A program made the translations under genes and the position numbers. Below, in pieces: positions 26,949 through 35,644 of a DNA stretch of 64,000 bases. Source of the stretch: Hyphomicrobiales bacterium (GTDB taxonomy: Bacteria; Pseudomonadota; Alphaproteobacteria; Rhizobiales; Rhizobiaceae); contig UBTF01000005.1 in NCBI GenBank assembly GCA_900468285.1, forward strand, positions 1-64,000, given 5' to 3'. The stretch's first letter is position 1. Each line of letters opens with the position of its first letter. The notes beneath the pieces were generated by a model, which did no database searches, had not been told where the DNA came from, and saw nothing but the letters and a program-made list of their open reading frames with translations.

Positions 26949-29900
26949 GATATGCCGAGCTCCAGGTCACCACCCATTTTTCGTTTCTGCGCGGTGCCAG
27001 CAGTGCGAACGAACTGTTCGAGACGGCGAAAAGCCTCGGCATCGATGCCATCGGTGTCGTGGATCGCAATTCACTGGCTGGCATTATCCGGGCACTGGAA
27101 GCATCTCGCGCCACCGGCCTTCGTCTCGTTGTCGGCTGTCGGCTTGATCTACAGGACGGCATGTCGATTCTGGTCTATCCGACAGACCGGGCCGCCTATT
27201 CGCGTCTGACCCGGCTGATCACGCTTGGCAAGGGCCGCGGCGGCAAGAACAACTGCGTCCTCCATTGGGACGATGTGATGAGCTACGCCGATGGCATGAT
27301 AGGCATCCTCATTCCCGATCTTGCCGACGATATATGCGCGCTGCAGCTCAGGAAGATGGCGGAGGTGTTTGGCAACCGCGCCTATGTTTCGCTTTGCCTG
27401 CGCCGCAGACCGAACGATCAGCTTCGGCTACACGATCTTTCCAACATGGCCACGCGGCGTAAAGTCAAAACCGTCGTCACCAACGACGTCCTGTTTCATG
27501 AGCCGGGACGGCGGCAGCTTCAGGACATCGTCACTTGCATCCGGGCCAAATCGACCATAGACGACGTCGGTTTCGAACGTGAACGTCATGCTGACCGATA
27601 TCTCAAGCCGCCAGAGGAAATGGAACGGCTGTTTCCGCGCTATCCCGAAGCATTGCGGCGGACGATGGAGATTGTCGAACAGTGCAAGTTCTCGCTTGAG
27701 GAATTGACCTACCAGTATCCCGAGGAGGCAATCGTTCCTGGAAAAACGGCACAGCAGTCTCTCGAACATTATGTCTGGGAATGCGTACCGGACCGATATC
27801 CGGAAGGCATGCCGCCGGAGGTTCTGGCGACTGTTCGGCACGAACTCGATCTCATTCAAAAGATGAAATATGCGCCGTATTTCTTGACGGTGTTTTCCAT
27901 CGTTCAGTTCGCGCGCTCCCAGGGAATTCTCTGCCAGGGGCGAGGATCGGCTGCCAATTCTGCCGTCTGTTATATTCTCGGCGTCACCAGCATCGATCCA
28001 TCAACGAATGACCTCTTGTTCGAGCGTTTCATCAGCCAGGAGCGCGATGAACCGCCGGATATCGATGTCGATTTCGAACACGAACGGCGCGAAGAGGTCA
28101 TTCAGTGGATTTACAAGACCTATACCCGCGAAAAGGCGGCACTGTGTGCGACCGTCAGCCGGTACCGTGCCAAGGGGGCCATTCGCGACGTCGGCAAGGT
28201 GCTCGGCCTGCCTGAGGATGTAATCAAGGCATTGTCCTCGGGCATGTGGTCCTGGTCGGAAGAAGTCAGTGATCGCAATGTGAGGGAACTGAATCTCAAT
28301 CCCGATGACCGCAGGCTGAAACTGACGCTGCAGCTTGCACAGCAATTGATGGGTGCACCACGTCATTTGGGCCAGCATCCCGGCGGCTTCGTGCTGACAC
28401 ACGACCGCCTCGATGACCTCGTTCCCATCGAACCTGCCACGATGGAAGACCGACAGATCATCGAGTGGGACAAGGATGACGTGGAGGCGCTCAGGTTCAT
28501 GAAGGTCGACGTTCTGGCGCTGGGCATGCTGACCTGTATGTCCAAGGCATTCGACCTGATCCGTGAGCATAAGGACGACGATCTGGATCTCGCAAGGATC
28601 ACTCAAGAGGATCCGGCGACCTATGCGATGATCCGGCGGGCCGACACGTTGGGAACATTCCAGATCGAATCCAGAGCCCAGATGGCGATGCTGCCACGCC
28701 TGAAGCCGCGGACATTTTACGATCTGGTCGTTCAGGTGGCGATCGTGCGTCCCGGTCCTATCCAGGGAGACATGGTCCATCCATATCTTCGCCGCCGCGA
28801 AGGCAAGGAAAAAGTCGAATATCCGACGCCGGAACTGGAAGCCGTACTGGGCAAGACTTTGGGCGTGCCGCTGTTTCAGGAAAGTGCCATGCGTGTTGCC
28901 ATGGTTTGCGCTGGGTTCACGGGAGGTGAGGCCGATCAGCTTCGAAAAAGCATGGCTACGTTCAAATTTACGGGTGGTGTCAGCAGGTTCAAGGAGAAGC
29001 TGGTCTCCGGCATGGTGAAAAACGGCTACACAGCCGAGTTTGCCGAGAAGACTTTTTCCCAACTCGAGGGCTTTGGATCTTACGGCTTTCCGGAATCACA
29101 CGCCGCCTCCTTCGCGCTGATTGCCTACGCTTCTAATTACATCAAGTGCCATTTTCCGGATGTGTTTTGCGCTGCGCTCCTGAATTCCCAGCCAATGGGT
29201 TTTTATGCCCCGGCACAGATCGTCGGTGATGCCCGCGCGCACGGCGTCGAGGTCCGGCCGATATGCATCAATCGGTCCCGTTGGGACTGCACACTGGAGC
29301 CGATCGGAAATACCGATCGCCATGCAGTGCGTCTCGGGATGCGGATGGTAAAAGGACTGGCAGCATCGGACGCGGCCCGGATCATTGCCGCGCGCATGGA
29401 TGATGGTTTCAGTTCGGTCGATGATATGTGGCGTCGATCTAGTGTTCCGGCTGCGTCCCTCGTTGAGCTCGCAGAGGCCGACGCCTTCCGGTCATCGCTT
29501 CAACTCGAACGCCGCGATGCGCTCTGGGCGATCAAGGCGCTGCGCGATGAGCCGTTGCCGCTGTTTGCAGCGGCTGCAGACCGCGAGCAGAAATCGATCG
29601 CTGAGCAGGCGGAGCCTGAAGTCGAGCTCCGGCAGATGACCGAAGGGCACAATGTCGTCGCGGACTATGGTCACGTCGGCCTGACACTGCGCGAACATCC
29701 AATGGCATTCCTGCGGGAGAGCTTGACCAAGCGCAGCATGGTGACGTGCGAAGACGCAATGTCGGCCCGCGACGGGCGATGGGTCTACACCGCAGGTCTT
29801 GTCCTGGTCCGGCAGAAGCCTGGAAGCGCGAAAGGCGTGATGTTTATCACGATAGAAGACGAGACCGGTCCTGCGAACGTGGTCGTCTGGCCGAGTTTAT

Positions 29901-30208
29901 TCGAGAGGCGGCGCCGCGTTGTGCTCGGATCGAGCATGATGGCCATCAACGGACGAATTCAGCGGGAAGGGGAGGTCGTGCATCTGGTAGCCCAGCAATT
30001 GTTCGACCTGTCTGCAGACCTTTCCGGGCTGGCTGATATGGATGTTGTGTTTAAGGCACCATCAGGACGAGGAGACGAGTTCGCTCATGGCTCGGCGGGT
30101 GGTGGGGACTCTCGCGATAGACAAAAACCATTGCCCGAGGCGCGGGACATATTCGTGCGGGATTTGCACATCGATACGCTGAAGGTGAAAAGTCGGAATT
30201 TTCAGTAA
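26945..30208 (+). CDS. dnaE2: Error-prone DNA polymerase DnaE2
   Basis: 1087 residues, normal for DnaE2. N-terminal PHP domain ([35 protein letters not shown]), the polymerase core with [21 protein letters not shown] and the catalytic [32 protein letters not shown], a helix-hairpin-helix region and a C-terminal OB fold ([19 protein letters not shown]). ATG 26945 overlaps the imuB stop. It performs mutagenic translesion synthesis with ImuA and ImuB; last gene of the SOS operon. Confidence 0.96.
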   Translation: MRYAELQVTTHFSFLRGASSANELFETAKSLGIDAIGVVDRNSLAGIIRALEASRATGLRLVVGCRLDLQDGMSILVYPTDRAAYSRLTRLITLGKGRGGKNNCVLHWDDVMSYADGMIGILIPDLADDICALQLRKMAEVFGNRAYVSLCLRRRPNDQLRLHDLSNMATRRKVKTVVTNDVLFHEPGRRQLQDIVTCIRAKSTIDDVGFERERHADRYLKPPEEMERLFPRYPEALRRTMEIVEQCKFSLEELTYQYPEEAIVPGKTAQQSLEHYVWECVPDRYPEGMPPEVLATVRHELDLIQKMKYAPYFLTVFSIVQFARSQGILCQGRGSAANSAVCYILGVTSIDPSTNDLLFERFISQERDEPPDIDVDFEHERREEVIQWIYKTYTREKAALCATVSRYRAKGAIRDVGKVLGLPEDVIKALSSGMWSWSEEVSDRNVRELNLNPDDRRLKLTLQLAQQLMGAPRHLGQHPGGFVLTHDRLDDLVPIEPATMEDRQIIEWDKDDVEALRFMKVDVLALGMLTCMSKAFDLIREHKDDDLDLARITQEDPATYAMIRRADTLGTFQIESRAQMAMLPRLKPRTFYDLVVQVAIVRPGPIQGDMVHPYLRRREGKEKVEYPTPELEAVLGKTLGVPLFQESAMRVAMVCAGFTGGEADQLRKSMATFKFTGGVSRFKEKLVSGMVKNGYTAEFAEKTFSQLEGFGSYGFPESHAASFALIAYASNYIKCHFPDVFCAALLNSQPMGFYAPAQIVGDARAHGVEVRPICINRSRWDCTLEPIGNTDRHAVRLGMRMVKGLAASDAARIIAARMDDGFSSVDDMWRRSSVPAASLVELAEADAFRSSLQLERRDALWAIKALRDEPLPLFAAAADREQKSIAEQAEPEVELRQMTEGHNVVADYGHVGLTLREHPMAFLRESLTKRSMVTCEDAMSARDGRWVYTAGLVLVRQKPGSAKGVMFITIEDETGPANVVVWPSLFERRRRVVLGSSMMAINGRIQREGEVVHLVAQQLFDLSADLSGLADMDVVFKAPSGRGDEFAHGSAGGGDSRDRQKPLPEARDIFVRDLHIDTLKVKSRNFQ

Positions 30209-30271
30209 GTTCTGTCGAGAGCGATGCCAGCTTGCCGTTTTTTCGGTCAGGCTGGCCTCAAGGTCCGCAGA

Positions 30272-30418
30272 TCAGAGCACGCTAACGTTCTCAGCCTTCG
30301 ATCTACCGGTCTTGCGGTCTTGGCCAACTTCGAAAGTGACATTGTCACCTTCTCTCAGCGACCCACCTTGCTGCAAGGTAGATACGTGAACAAACACGTC
30401 CGTTCCTCCATGCTCAGG
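30272..30418 (-). pseudogene. Cold-shock protein C-terminal fragment
   Basis: The minus-strand frame ending at TGA 30272-30274 encodes PEHGGTDVFVHVSTLQQGGSL, then REGDNVTFEV and KTGRSKAENVSVL, the second half of a CspA-like OB fold including the RNP-2 motif DVFVHVS. The first half (the KWFN..KGFGFI part) is missing; upstream sequence does not resemble a cold-shock domain in any frame. A 5'-truncated remnant of 48 codons. Confidence 0.7.
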
Positions 30419-30508
30419 CCGGCTGGTTCTTCACGCCTATGACAAACGATGCGCCATCACGGGGTTGAAGCTCATCAATGGCGGCGGCCGAGCGGAGGTT
30501 GGTGCCGC

Positions 30509-30754
30509 TCATATTCCCTCGGTGGAAGCGAGCGAGATGCCCAAAAGCCAATCGAGCGAAACCGCATGGCGCTCGGCAATGTTGAGGAGGGTTTCCACGC
30601 GCGGCAGACGCGCCGAATCACTCGACAAAAGCTGCGAAAGCGCCGAGCGGTCAATGCCGATCCCGGCTGCAAACGCGGAGTGAGTGACGCCCGAACGTGT
30701 CACAAGTTCTAGCAAGCGGCCACGAAAAAGTTCCGCCAGAGCTCGCTTGTCCAT
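30509..30754 (-). CDS. Truncated XRE-family HTH protein
   Basis: 81 residues from ATG 30754. An N-terminal Xre-type helix-turn-helix is clear: ELFRGRLLELVTRSGVTHSAFAAG, then IDRSALSQLLSSDSARLPRVETLLNIAERHAVSLDWLLG. Related rhizobial regulators carry a further domain of over 100 residues after this point; here the frame stops shortly after WLLGISL. A second ATG overlaps its stop (ATGA) and opens a 32-codon frame, MSGTNLRSAAAIDEL onward. Probably a 3'-truncated regulator, next to the cold-shock fragment. Confidence 0.6.
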   Translation of the reverse strand: MDKRALAELFRGRLLELVTRSGVTHSAFAAGIGIDRSALSQLLSSDSARLPRVETLLNIAERHAVSLDWLLGISLASTEGI

Positions 30755-31015
30755 AATCAACCTCATTGTGCCCCGCCTGATCAATCTTGTCGATGCCCCC
30801 CTCTATTGCGGTTACTTAGCGACCGGGATGAGACCATTCACGACGGGGGCTATGCGGGTTCGATACGGGGAGGGCGGTCGAAAGGTCGCCTTTTCCTTTT
30901 CATTGAGCAAATCCTCAGCTTTAAAGAGCTGGCGGCTTTTTAGTATTTGCTTAGGAACGCAACCGAATCCAATCCGTTTGTCCCTTGTGATCATTAGACA
31001 AAGCGAGAAAACACA

Positions 31016-31495
31016 ATGAGCATATTCGGTAAAATCAGAGACGCCATTTTCGGCGGCGCAGCCCACGCAGAACAGGCATCGCCATCAGCAGCAGAGCCCA
31101 CTCCAGCACCATCCTCCATCCCTGAGCCAGCCGCAACGACCGCGCCACCCGTAGGCGGTACCGGCCCAGCTGCCCCTAGCACATCCGGCGCGTCGGCACC
31201 GGTGCCATCTGCACCAACAACAGCAGGCGCAAACCAGACAGTTGATGTTGCCTCACAGCTTGACGCCGCGGTGAAGAGAAGCGGCCAGAAGCTTGACTGG
31301 AAGCACTCGATCGTCGACCTGATGAAGGCTCTCGGCATGGATGCCAGCCTTGCAGAACGTAAGGAACTGGCGCACGAGCTTGGCTACACTGGAGAGGCCG
31401 ACGGTTCAGCAGCGATGAACACCTGGCTGCACAAGGCGCTTCTCAAGAAGCTGTCTGAGAACGGCGGCAAGGTTCCGGCAGAGCTGCTGGATTGA
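31016..31495 (+). CDS. DUF3597 domain protein
   Basis: 159 residues. It starts MSIFGKIRDAIFG, the DUF3597 opening, followed by a Pro/Ala/Thr-rich linker (about 20-75) and a compact C-terminal domain (VDVASQLDAAVKRSGQKLDW, SIVDLMKALGMDASLAERKELAHELGY, WLHKALLKKLSENGGKVP). The C-terminal domain is helical and LysM-like in NMR structures of relatives, as I recall. No signal peptide. Function unknown; monocistronic. Confidence 0.88.
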   Translation: MSIFGKIRDAIFGGAAHAEQASPSAAEPTPAPSSIPEPAATTAPPVGGTGPAAPSTSGASAPVPSAPTTAGANQTVDVASQLDAAVKRSGQKLDWKHSIVDLMKALGMDASLAERKELAHELGYTGEADGSAAMNTWLHKALLKKLSENGGKVPAELLD

Positions 31496-31652
31496 CATGC
31501 TTTTAGATAAGGTGCCGCCGCGGCTCATTTATTCGCATTGGCGAATGAACCTTTTATCGTACCGCTGGTTATCGCTCCGAGCGTCATTGCGCTCGGAGTT
31601 TTATGTGAGCCACTTGCCATCCTGTGCTCCGGCTTTTTTCAGGGAGACCTTC

Positions 31653-31727
31653 ATGAATTCGATCATTTATCTGGTGGGACTAGTCGTCGTTGTACTGTTT
31701 GTCCTCTCATTGTTGGGACTACGTTGA
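31653..31727 (+). CDS. 24-residue single-span membrane peptide
   Basis: ATG 31653 follows CAGGGAG and opens a 24-codon frame, MNSIIYLVGLVVVVLFVLSLL plus GLR, a single hydrophobic helix with a short basic end. Its TGA (31725-31727) overlaps the ATG of the next membrane protein by one base (TGATG), so translational coupling is expected. Similar tiny membrane peptides occur in Agrobacterium relatives. Possible partner or stabiliser of the downstream protein. Confidence 0.6.
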   Translation: MNSIIYLVGLVVVVLFVLSLLGLR

Positions 31728-32809
31728 TGGTAGAGTCTACATTGATTGAAAATCAAAATCGCAGCTACGTTGATTGGCCAGCAATTTTTGCTGGAACAGC
31801 GATCACGTCCGGTACAATGGCTGTATTTACCGCGTTTGCCGGTGGTCTGGGACTGAACGCTATCTCCGCAGATAACGGCGGCGAAATCAGTTTCACATGG
31901 CTTGTCGTGACCGGGCTCTTTGTGGTCGTGTCGATGGTCGCATCCTATATGCTCGGAGGGTACATCTCTGGCCGCATGCGACGCCCAGCGTCTGAAACGA
32001 CGACCAGTGACGAACGCACGACTCGAGACGGTGTTAATGGTCTTGTCGTTTGGGGTATCGGTACGGTTGTTTCCGCTTTCCTGGCGCTTAGCGTTGTTTC
32101 GGGCGGCGTCAAGGCTGTCGGTAGTGTTGCTCAAACTGCAGTTGAAGCCACTGGCTCCGCTGTAGGTGGTGCCGCGCAAGGAGTGGGTCAGCTGGCGGGC
32201 GGCGTGGTGTCAGGAGCAGGTAATGCTGTTGGTGGCATCGCGCAGGGTGCTGGTCAGGCTGCCGCTCCAAGCATTGAACAGTCCTTGCCACAGGGACTTC
32301 AATCCAATCCGATCGACTACTTCACAGACACTTTGCTGCGCACTGATACCCCTGCATTAAATGCCGATCCCAATAGTGGTGACTTTCAGCGCCAAGCAAG
32401 CGGCATACTGAGCAATCTGCTTTCGACAGGTGAAATCTCCGACGCCGATAAGGCATGGATGGCCAACCAGATCGCTGCTCGCACAGGCATTCCCCAGGCA
32501 GATGCGCAGAACCGCGTAAACCAGGCTGTGGAACGTGTTCAGACTGTTCGTACAACAGCGCAACAGCGCGTCGATGAAGCTCAGAAGAAGATCGACGAAC
32601 TGACAGCACAGGCCGAAAAGACAATGCAGGACGCCAAGACTGCCGCTGCAGACGCGGCTGAGAAAGCCCGTGTTACCGGTATCCTCACGGCGTTTCTTCT
32701 TGCGGCATCTTCGCTCGTAGCCGCAGCAGCGGCCTATATTGGCGCCGTGCACGGTGGACGTCACCGCGATGAAGGTCGTGTTTGGGGCGGCTTGTCGTAC
32801 CGTAAGTGA
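31727..32809 (+). CDS. Membrane protein with helical Ala/Gly-rich core
   Basis: 360 residues. Two or three membrane segments in the first 130 residues (FAGTAITSGTMAVFTAFAGG, WLVVTGLFVVVSMVASYMLGG, GIGTVVSAFLALSVVSGG), then a Gly/Ala/Gln-rich region (AVGGAAQGVGQLAGGVVSGAG), a soluble domain with paired regulatory-looking repeats (TGEISDADKAWMANQI, TGIPQADAQNRVNQAVERV), a coiled coil (about 280-320) and a last membrane segment (GILTAFLLAASSLVAAAAAYIGAV). It is coupled to the 24-residue peptide. Family role unknown. Confidence 0.75.
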   Translation: MVESTLIENQNRSYVDWPAIFAGTAITSGTMAVFTAFAGGLGLNAISADNGGEISFTWLVVTGLFVVVSMVASYMLGGYISGRMRRPASETTTSDERTTRDGVNGLVVWGIGTVVSAFLALSVVSGGVKAVGSVAQTAVEATGSAVGGAAQGVGQLAGGVVSGAGNAVGGIAQGAGQAAAPSIEQSLPQGLQSNPIDYFTDTLLRTDTPALNADPNSGDFQRQASGILSNLLSTGEISDADKAWMANQIAARTGIPQADAQNRVNQAVERVQTVRTTAQQRVDEAQKKIDELTAQAEKTMQDAKTAAADAAEKARVTGILTAFLLAASSLVAAAAAYIGAVHGGRHRDEGRVWGGLSYRK

Positions 32810-32812
32810 TAT

Positions 32813-32850
32813 GAATGCGGAGGCGGAACCAACGCTGCCTCCGCGCATTC
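32813..32850 (+). terminator. Strong hairpin after membrane protein gene
   Basis: GAATG-CGGAGGC pairs with GCCTCCG-CATTC (one CG bulge) around a 12-base loop, three bases after the stop codon. No T tract follows, so it may protect the mRNA end while the next hairpin terminates. Confidence 0.45.
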
Positions 32851-32911
32851 CTACAGCCAAGTAACTTGCGGCCTGACCACGGATGTACTGGCAGAAGTGA
32901 GAAGCGACAGG

Positions 32912-32942
32912 AAGGTCGGTGCGGTTTCGCCCCGGCCTTTTT
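32912..32942 (+). terminator. Rho-independent terminator
   Basis: AAGGTCGGTGCGG, a TTTC-like loop, and GCCCCGGCCTTTTT form a GC-rich stem with a terminal T run on the plus strand, about 100 bp after the membrane protein gene. Confidence 0.6.
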
Positions 32943-32944
32943 GG

Positions 32945-33325
32945 TTATCTCTGCTGCGTGTACTTGTAGTGTTGTGCCGCCTCAAATGATCTGATGAAGT
33001 TGACCATTTCGTCTTCAGTTATTGAGTAAACTCCTCGCATCATTCGCATGTTTTCAGCTGAGATTGAGTATTCGAACCTTATTGAGCCCGGCTTATGGTC
33101 GTATGTTCCACAGCGCACCGATCCATCAGCGGCGTCGCGAGAGCTAAACGTAAAATAGTGAAAGAGACGCTGTTCTCCGGGATGTAGTGCAAAGCCGACT
33201 GGGCCAGCTAAATGATGTTTTCCGTTGAAATGACTTTGTCTAGCGATCGGGGTCACATATGGGTCTTCACCAAATGCCGCCCCACGGCGATCCCAAATCT
33301 GTAAACTGATCATCTTCTCGGTCAC
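32945..33325 (-). CDS. Hypothetical protein, about 126 residues
   Basis: A continuous minus-strand frame with GTG at 33325 or ATG at 33313. It reads ISLQIWDRRGAAFGEDPYVTPIARQ and LFHYFTFSSRDAADGSVRCGTYDHKPGSIRFEYSIS, a beta-rich pattern, ending in a helix (MVNFIRSFEAAQHYKY). No known family, signal or membrane part. The ribosome site is poor for both starts. Confidence 0.5.
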   Translation of the reverse strand: MTEKMISLQIWDRRGAAFGEDPYVTPIARQSHFNGKHHLAGPVGFALHPGEQRLFHYFTFSSRDAADGSVRCGTYDHKPGSIRFEYSISAENMRMMRGVYSITEDEMVNFIRSFEAAQHYKYTQQR

Positions 33326-33379
33326 GTCACGATGGTATCAACGGAATTGCTATCGCTGCCGCGGCAAAAAATACTGACC

Positions 33380-33544
33380 TCATTTGTTCGGCTCCTTATA
33401 CGGGTAGTGTGCCCAGCACCACCACTGGACCTGCTCAGCCTTGCTGGGGTTGAATCCAAAGCCGCCCCACTTCTTGCAGTCCGGCACACTGCAATAGTGA
33501 TTTTCGTGAATGCCGTCACCCGTCTTGCTTGTTAGGTCGCTCAA
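33380..33544 (-). CDS. Small Cys/His protein, 54 residues, TTG start
   Basis: In the same frame as the gene upstream, after its TAG, a TTG at 33544 (AGGA nine bases ahead) starts MSDLTSKTGDGIHENHYCSV, then PDCKKWGGFGFNPSKAEQVQ and WWCWAHYPY. The CxxxxC...C.xxH pattern fits a small metal-binding protein of the kind annotated widely but without function in rhizobia. Its place after the SRAP gene and another Cys-rich gene suggests one transcript. Readthrough of the TAG to make a fusion is an alternative. Confidence 0.55.
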   Translation of the reverse strand: MSDLTSKTGDGIHENHYCSVPDCKKWGGFGFNPSKAEQVQWWCWAHYPYKEPNK

Positions 33545-33553
33545 TGGCCAGTC

Positions 33554-33799
33554 CTATTGTCCGGATACCAGGTTTGCAGATAACAGGCATGGGAAGTGCG
33601 CGTCGCACTTTGTCGTCCCTGCGTCGTCGCACCCGATTGCAAGCACGCGACGCAAGCTGACAAATTGCACCGAAGCTCCAAACTTTTTTAAAAGAGATTT
33701 GCGCTCGTAGATGCCGTATCGCTCGCACCTGTGACACGCCATGTCGATCTTTTCACCTTTGTAGTCCCGGAGGCGAGGGTGCTTTTCCTTGTTTGCCAT
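33554..33799 (-). CDS. Small Cys-rich protein, 81 residues
   Basis: ATG 33799 starts MANKEKHPRLRDYKGEKIDM, then ACHRCERYGIYERKSLLKKFG, VSLRRVLAIGCDDAGTTKCDAHFPCLL. Five to six cysteines in CxxC and C...C...C spacing suggest a zinc-binding fold, possibly a zinc-ribbon. It starts 13 bp after the SRAP stop and is followed by another small Cys/His gene, so they probably form an operon. Common on rhizobial replicons; function unknown. Confidence 0.7.
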   Translation of the reverse strand: MANKEKHPRLRDYKGEKIDMACHRCERYGIYERKSLLKKFGASVQFVSLRRVLAIGCDDAGTTKCDAHFPCLLSANLVSGQ

Positions 33800-33812
33800 C
33801 TGCGACGTTCTC

Positions 33813-34475
33813 CTATCCAAACAAGTCGCTAGTTGCGTTCTGCTCCTCAACCGGCAAAAGAATTAGTTTCTCCGCTGGCAGAGGTCGCTGCAGTTCTTTT
33901 GCTTCATCCCACGGAGCGCTCATCCACACGTCAACTTCTTCCTTCGTGGTCAGCAGCACAGGCATGGCCTTCGGATGGATGGGTTTCACAACGGCATTGG
34001 GGTCAGTCGTTAGGAAGGCAAACAGTTCGTGCTGGCCTTCGCGTGGGTTTTTCATGGATCCTCTGGTACCAACCCAGTCCGTCCACACGCCGGCAAAAAA
34101 GGCGAGGGGCTCTGCCTCATTGATCGCAAACCAACGTTTGGTTTTTCGGGGCTTTGTATCTTCCCATTCGCAAAACCGAGTCCACGGCACGACACAGCGG
34201 TTCTCGACTTTCAGCCACTTGCGCCAATGAGGCGACGCGACATTTCGGATGTTAGTGACGCCCGTGTCCGGCTTGCCGCCCAGGATGTTTGGCGGAGTTG
34301 GCATTCTCCACGTCAGTTCGACGAGCTCGCGGCCTCCATCTTTGTTCCTCACCACCGGAGCAGGGCGATCCGGGTAGACTTCGATCTCTGGCTGAAGGTT
34401 GAGCCGCTCATTCATCGTGCCAGCGATGTCGCGCATGGCTTCCTGATTGCTACGGACCTGGTACAGATTGCACAT
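33813..34475 (-). CDS. SRAP domain protein (YedK/HMCES-like)
   Basis: 220 residues. SRAP proteins form a covalent thiazolidine link through Cys2 with abasic sites in single-stranded DNA and shield them during replication. Here Cys2 is present (MCNLYQV), with the active-site region VTNIRNVASPHWRKWLKVENRC, FCEWE containing the conserved Glu, and the His motif IHPKAMPVLL. All key residues match, so it should be active. Often SOS-linked, though I find no clear LexA box directly ahead. First intact gene of a run of small minus-strand genes. Confidence 0.9.
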   Translation of the reverse strand: MCNLYQVRSNQEAMRDIAGTMNERLNLQPEIEVYPDRPAPVVRNKDGGRELVELTWRMPTPPNILGGKPDTGVTNIRNVASPHWRKWLKVENRCVVPWTRFCEWEDTKPRKTKRWFAINEAEPLAFFAGVWTDWVGTRGSMKNPREGQHELFAFLTTDPNAVVKPIHPKAMPVLLTTKEEVDVWMSAPWDEAKELQRPLPAEKLILLPVEEQNATSDLFG

Positions 34476-34478
34476 GCG

Positions 34479-34765
34479 TCACCTCGGCATCTTCGCGACA
34501 GTGATTTTCACTTCGCCTCTTTTGCGGCACTTTTGACAACGCATCAGCGATCCCAGTTGATCCAGAGACTTGTCCTTATCGACATTCCTCATACGCCATT
34601 GAGGAATGTTAGATACGTGCCGCAGACCCTGCATTTAACGACAACGACCTCCCAAGCCCTCAGTTCTGATACCTTGCTGCTCGATGCCGGTCTCGCGAGC
34701 TGCTCAATCGGGTTCGCCCTTTTGTAGTAAGAGATGCCACAACGATCGGAAAACCCGACCATCGT
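34479..34765 (-). pseudogene. Zinc-ribbon-like small protein, frameshifted
   Basis: From ATG 34765 a frame runs through ARPASSSKVSELRAWEVVVV and KCRVCG, then leaves the family pattern. In the neighbouring frame the sequence continues SNIPQWRMRNVDKDKSLDQL and LMRCQKCRKRGEVKIT to TGA 34479-34481. Two CxxC pairs then sit at zinc-ribbon spacing, as in small rhizobial proteins from the same kind of cluster. The 287 bases are one short of a whole codon number, so one missing base near 34615 explains the break. It ends 3 bp before the SRAP start, supporting an operon. Confidence 0.6.
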
Positions 34766-34856
34766 CTTTTCGCATTTGAGCACGCTTTGCGAGATATGAT
34801 GCAGCAATGTTGGCATTGGCAAATTGCCGCGGCGCTGTCTAAAGGTCCCCCTACGT

Positions 34857-35324
34857 TTAGGTGTTAAGTGACATTGGCTTTTCACCTCCAGGCGGTAGAC
34901 CGAAAAGGTGTCTTATCCAGTTCAGGAATGCTCCATAAGGTCGGCCGAGCATGATCATCATCACCGCTGTGCCCAAGACCCCTCGTATCAGCCCATCCCC
35001 GGAGGCTCCGCTAAAAGCGATGATCGCGGCGTAGATCGGCAGCTGAAAGCTCATCAGCGCCAAGCTGTCCCATAGAAGCTGGGACAGTCGGTTTTCCTTC
35101 GCATGGCTCATCATCCAGTCGCGCCACATCCCGTAAGGACGCCCTATTGGTATCATAGGAAATCCTCCGATCAGGCGCGCATGAAAGACCTGCTCCCAAG
35201 TCATTCCTGCAATAAACCGCTCATTGATGATGCCGGTGGTGGTAAAGAACAGAATCAAAGCCAGTGTATCTGCAACATATGCCCATGCGCTTCGTGATCG
35301 GTTCGTCGTCTGCGCCAAACTCAT
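34857..35324 (-). CDS. alaE: AlaE-like L-alanine exporter family protein
   Basis: 155 residues with four membrane segments (AYVADTLALILFFTTTGI; LIGGFPMIPIGRPYGMWRDW; WDSLALMSFQLPIYAAIIAF; VLGTAVMMIMLGRPYGAFL). The repeated RPYGMWRD/RPYGAFLNW pattern and length match AlaE, an inner-membrane exporter of L-alanine. Substrate in this organism is assumed from the family. Monocistronic. Confidence 0.8.
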   Translation of the reverse strand: MSLAQTTNRSRSAWAYVADTLALILFFTTTGIINERFIAGMTWEQVFHARLIGGFPMIPIGRPYGMWRDWMMSHAKENRLSQLLWDSLALMSFQLPIYAAIIAFSGASGDGLIRGVLGTAVMMIMLGRPYGAFLNWIRHLFGLPPGGEKPMSLNT

Positions 35325-35644
35325 TCTCCACGCCTGTTCTTGTCATCAGGACATAGCGCATTGAGGATGACTTTGTTCCGAGGCCAGACGATCAGCCAAT
35401 GACCGGTTTTGATGCTAGCTGCCGACATCACCGACCCAAGTTGACCACTCCGAAGAGGAAGTAGCTGCGTTTGTTAGAAAAATTATCCAGACAGAGCCAA
35501 CTGAACTGAGGGTCGGCGGTTCGATTCCATTCAAGGCGTTACGATGCGGAGTGGGTTCAAATTGAAAGCGGTCGTAAACAATGATGACTTGCTGAAATTC
35601 TGCATCTCCCGGCGCAGTCGTTCAGCCAGGTGGCAAGGCGGCAG
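35325..35644. other. Intergenic stretch with tRNA T-arm-like scrap
   Basis: 320 bp without a gene. At 35508-35536 it holds GAGGGTCGGCGGTTCGATTC, which looks like the variable loop and T arm of a tRNA but lacks a pairing 3' stem and acceptor. Nothing else recognised. Confidence 0.4.

Noticed and set aside
28001-29062. Minus-strand frame of about 350 codons inside dnaE2
   Set aside because: Covers the conserved catalytic core of dnaE2 on the opposite strand; composition is typical of GC-rich shadow frames.
33332-33535. Plus-strand frame opposite the small Cys/His gene
   Set aside because: The minus strand has a far better protein with conserved Cys/His pattern.
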